This document shows positions 62,050 through 64,000 of a stretch of 64,000 nt of DNA, one piece after another. Source of the stretch: Ruegeria haliotis. GTDB lineage: Bacteria; Pseudomonadota; Alphaproteobacteria; Rhodobacterales; Rhodobacteraceae. The notes under the pieces are model-generated. The model was not told the DNA's origin. It saw only the letters and a list, made by a program, of their open reading frames with translations, and ran no database searches. Location: positions 1-64,000 of the forward strand of contig NZ_JABXWT010000009.1 of the NCBI RefSeq assembly GCF_013377785.1. The letters run 5' to 3'. The stretch's first letter is position 1, and each line of letters opens with the position of its first letter. The position numbers and the translations under genes were made by a program.

Positions 62050-63735
62050 ATGAATAATCGTTTACGCAAAATCACCATTGTGGGTGGTGGCACGGCAGGT
62101 TGGATGACCGCGCTGATCTTGGACATGGTGCTTTCCCGCACTTCAAGGCAAATGGATCGCCCGCGCATCTGCCTGATTGAGAGCCCCAACATCGCCACCG
62201 TGGGTGTAGGCGAGGCCACGGTGCCGCGCATGCCGGTCACACTCCGTCAGGCGGGCATTTCAGAGCGGGATTTTTTCCGCGAGACCAACGCTTCGTTCAA
62301 ACTGGGTGTGAAGTTTTGCAATTGGAACAAGGACGCCAAGGGTAATCGCATCGATTATGTGAACCCTTTTGCCCACGGCCAGATGTTGGAGGGGTTGGAG
62401 TCTGCCGAGTATTTCTTGCGCTTTGGCAATGGAGATCGGGATTTTACGCAGTCCATCTCGCCGCACGATGATCTGGGCCGCCTGTGCAAAGGCGCGCGGC
62501 AGTTGGGTCAGTCCGAATTTGAGCAGCGGTTTGGCTATGCGTATCATCTGGACGCTGTGAAATTTGCGGGCATGCTCTCTAAGGTCTGCACCAAGCGCGG
62601 CGTGGAGCATATCCAAGACGAGGTGCAATCGGTTGAGCTGGATGAGCAGGGCAACGTCAGCCATCTGATGTTAGAGCGCAGGGGCTGCCATGACATCGAG
62701 ATGGTCGTAGATTGCACCGGGTTTCGTGGGTTGATAATCAATAAAGCACTTGGCGAACCGTTTATGGACTATTCGGACTATCTGCCAAACGATCGCGCCC
62801 TGGCGTTGCAGATCGAGCATCCCAACCCAGAGAAGATCGAAAGCCTCACACGGTCTACTGCACTTGGCGCAGGTTGGACATGGCGGGTGCCGCTCTATAA
62901 CCGTGTGGGCACGGGCTATGTGTTTTCATCCGCGCATCGTACCGATGATCAGGCGGCAGATGAATACCTCGAATGGCTGGGTGACAGCGGCAAGGGTGCG
63001 ACGCCGCGCGTGATCCCGATGCGTATCGGGCGTGTGCGCAATGCTTGGGTCAAAAACTGTGTGGCGATCGGTCTGTCCGGCGGGTTTATTGAGCCGTTAG
63101 AGAGTACTGCGATCCACATGGTTGATCATGCGGTGCGCTGGTTCGCAGAGCACTTGCCCACGCGAGACATCGCGCCGTCACTGCGGACAAGATATAATCG
63201 GCAGATGAATAATCTCTATGACGAAGTTCTGGATTTCATCTGTTTGCACTATCGATTGGGCAACCGCACCGATGACCAATACTGGATCGACGCGCGCACC
63301 GAGATGAAAATACCGGACCGGTTGGCGGAAAACCTGGAATTGTGGCAGCACCGCCTGCCACTGGAACACGATATCGAGTTCGCAACGTTGTTTAACTTTC
63401 GCGTCTATCAGACGGTTCTTTTGGGTAAGCAGGTTTATGATACGGGCTACGGTGCTGGCATCCGCGATCGTCTGCGGCCGTTGAAGAGACCAATTTGGTT
63501 CCAGTGGTTGAGGGGCGCAAATGTGGAGCTTGCGAAGATACTCAAATCGATGCCGGATCACAAAACGCTGCTGCGCGATATCCGAGGAGAGTTGAAGCAA
63601 CCAGCCTTTGGCCAGGCGGCAGCGGTGAAACCGACGGTGGCGATGCCGGGCGTGGCACCGGCACCCGTGACGATCCAGAACATGCCGAACCACGCTGAAA
63701 TCCAAAGCGGCGCAAAGGATTTGCAACTGTTCTAG
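62050..63735 (+). CDS. Flavin-dependent (tryptophan-type) halogenase
   Basis: A 561-residue enzyme. The FAD motif is ITIVGGGTAGWMTALIL, the halogenase W-x-W-x-(I/V)-P motif appears as WTWRVPLY, the catalytic Lys region as ASFKLGVKFCNW, and the catalytic Glu near GGFIEPLESTAIHM. These are the residues used by PrnA-type enzymes to chlorinate or brominate an indole using FADH2 and halide. Length is slightly longer than PrnA (538). No flavin reductase is adjacent. The last 40 residues (Ala/Pro-rich) have no known role. Substrate unknown. Confidence 0.9.
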   Translation: MNNRLRKITIVGGGTAGWMTALILDMVLSRTSRQMDRPRICLIESPNIATVGVGEATVPRMPVTLRQAGISERDFFRETNASFKLGVKFCNWNKDAKGNRIDYVNPFAHGQMLEGLESAEYFLRFGNGDRDFTQSISPHDDLGRLCKGARQLGQSEFEQRFGYAYHLDAVKFAGMLSKVCTKRGVEHIQDEVQSVELDEQGNVSHLMLERRGCHDIEMVVDCTGFRGLIINKALGEPFMDYSDYLPNDRALALQIEHPNPEKIESLTRSTALGAGWTWRVPLYNRVGTGYVFSSAHRTDDQAADEYLEWLGDSGKGATPRVIPMRIGRVRNAWVKNCVAIGLSGGFIEPLESTAIHMVDHAVRWFAEHLPTRDIAPSLRTRYNRQMNNLYDEVLDFICLHYRLGNRTDDQYWIDARTEMKIPDRLAENLELWQHRLPLEHDIEFATLFNFRVYQTVLLGKQVYDTGYGAGIRDRLRPLKRPIWFQWLRGANVELAKILKSMPDHKTLLRDIRGELKQPAFGQAAAVKPTVAMPGVAPAPVTIQNMPNHAEIQSGAKDLQLF

Positions 63736-63962
63736 AAGTTCTTTGCGCTCTGCGCATATATTTTGAGGCAAAGTTGAAGGGCGGAGAGTAATATCTCTGC
63801 CCTTCAACGTGAGCTAATCGTGGAATTTTCGATGAAAGGGGAGAAAACCCAAGCGACCGCAAAGGGTATCATCCCATTGATAAGAGGATCAGCGCCTCTT
63901 GATCACGCCATAAATGAGATATAATAACATATCATAAATTGACACCAAAAAGAGATTTGTTT
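63736..63962. other. AT-rich intergenic region after the halogenase
   Basis: About 225 bases, markedly AT-richer than the rest of the window, with no gene seen. It contains a candidate promoter near its right end and no clear terminator hairpin beyond the AGGGCAG/CTGCCCT arms at about 63777-63805, which could terminate the halogenase transcript. Confidence 0.4.
63899..63925 (+). promoter_or_regulatory. Candidate sigma-70 promoter
   Basis: TTGATC (63899-63904) and TATAAT (63920-63925) are separated by 15 bases, slightly short of the ideal 17, in an AT-rich gap. It points to the frame starting at ATG 63963. Weakly supported. Confidence 0.3.
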
Positions 63963-64000
63963 ATGCCAGCTGCAATCGCTTCTTCACGTGACTTATGGCT
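63963..64000 (+). CDS. Possible start of a truncated gene
   Basis: ATG 63963 opens a frame (MPAAIASSRDLW) that runs off the right edge. AAAGAGA lies about eight bases upstream as a possible ribosome site. Twelve codons are too few to identify anything. Confidence 0.3.
   Translation, partial: MPAAIASSRDLW

Noticed and set aside
1..64000. CRISPR arrays, insertion sequences, tRNA/rRNA genes and prophage genes
   Set aside because: Looked for repeated spacers, transposase motifs and cloverleaf patterns while reading; none seen. A tool search (e.g. tRNAscan-SE) would be decisive.

Overview
The window looks like a chromosomal stretch of a marine alphaproteobacterium of the Rhodobacterales (roseobacter group). 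The basis is the gene content and order: a phoH-ybeY-corC-lnt-metK run, a SAM/SAH-type riboswitch in front of metK, a fabA-fabB-fabI operon divergent from an Irr/Fur-type regulator, and tightly packed high-GC genes. This assignment rests on recognition of families, not on a database search. No rRNA, tRNA, CRISPR array or insertion sequence was found.

Layout. 1-1.7 kb: the 3' end of tuf, a glycosyltransferase-like gene containing a perfect 28-nt palindrome, and rpe. 1.8-7.1 kb: a fossil phosphonate (C-P lyase) locus. The transporter genes phnC and phnE survive only as broken fragments, phnG is truncated, and one open frame joins the start of phnH to the end of phnL, so that phnI, phnJ and phnK are gone. 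The regulator phnF, phnN, phnM and a DUF1045 gene are intact. 7.1-13.6 kb: a seven-gene minus-strand operon with four glycosyltransferases, a histidine phosphatase, a polysaccharide-deacetylase-like protein and a small methyltransferase, which looks like an uncharacterised glycan pathway. 14-16.3 kb: a large MscS-type channel.

16.4-23.7 kb: a peptide/oligosaccharide ABC importer operon ending in an unusually arranged class III CoA-transferase. 23.9-31.1 kb: a small methyltransferase, a GST, and an operon of a GcvT-type flavoprotein, a non-pyrrolysine MttB homologue, a TetR regulator and a DAO-family oxidase, probably for demethylation of a methylated amine. 31.4-35.3 kb: a DUF3307 membrane protein, a ~1000-residue ABC protein with a degenerate nucleotide-binding domain and a C-terminal cyclic-nucleotide-binding-like domain, and an ArsR regulator. 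35.4-43.2 kb: catabolic minus-strand genes (enolase-superfamily enzyme, zinc alcohol dehydrogenase, MFS exporter, alpha/beta hydrolases, PcaD-like lactonase, serine/threonine dehydratase-like enzyme, haloacid dehalogenase).

43.3-49.9 kb: an FKBP-type isomerase, the fab operon, Irr, a LysR/PhyH divergent pair and a glycosyltransferase-like protein. 50-60.5 kb: core genes miaB, an outer-membrane barrel, phoH, ybeY, corC, lnt, metK (with riboswitch and terminator), trmB, aroA, cmk. 60.5-64 kb: a YHS-domain protein with a frameshifted partial copy nearby, a small exported protein, and a flavin-dependent (tryptophan) halogenase preceded by short repeats.
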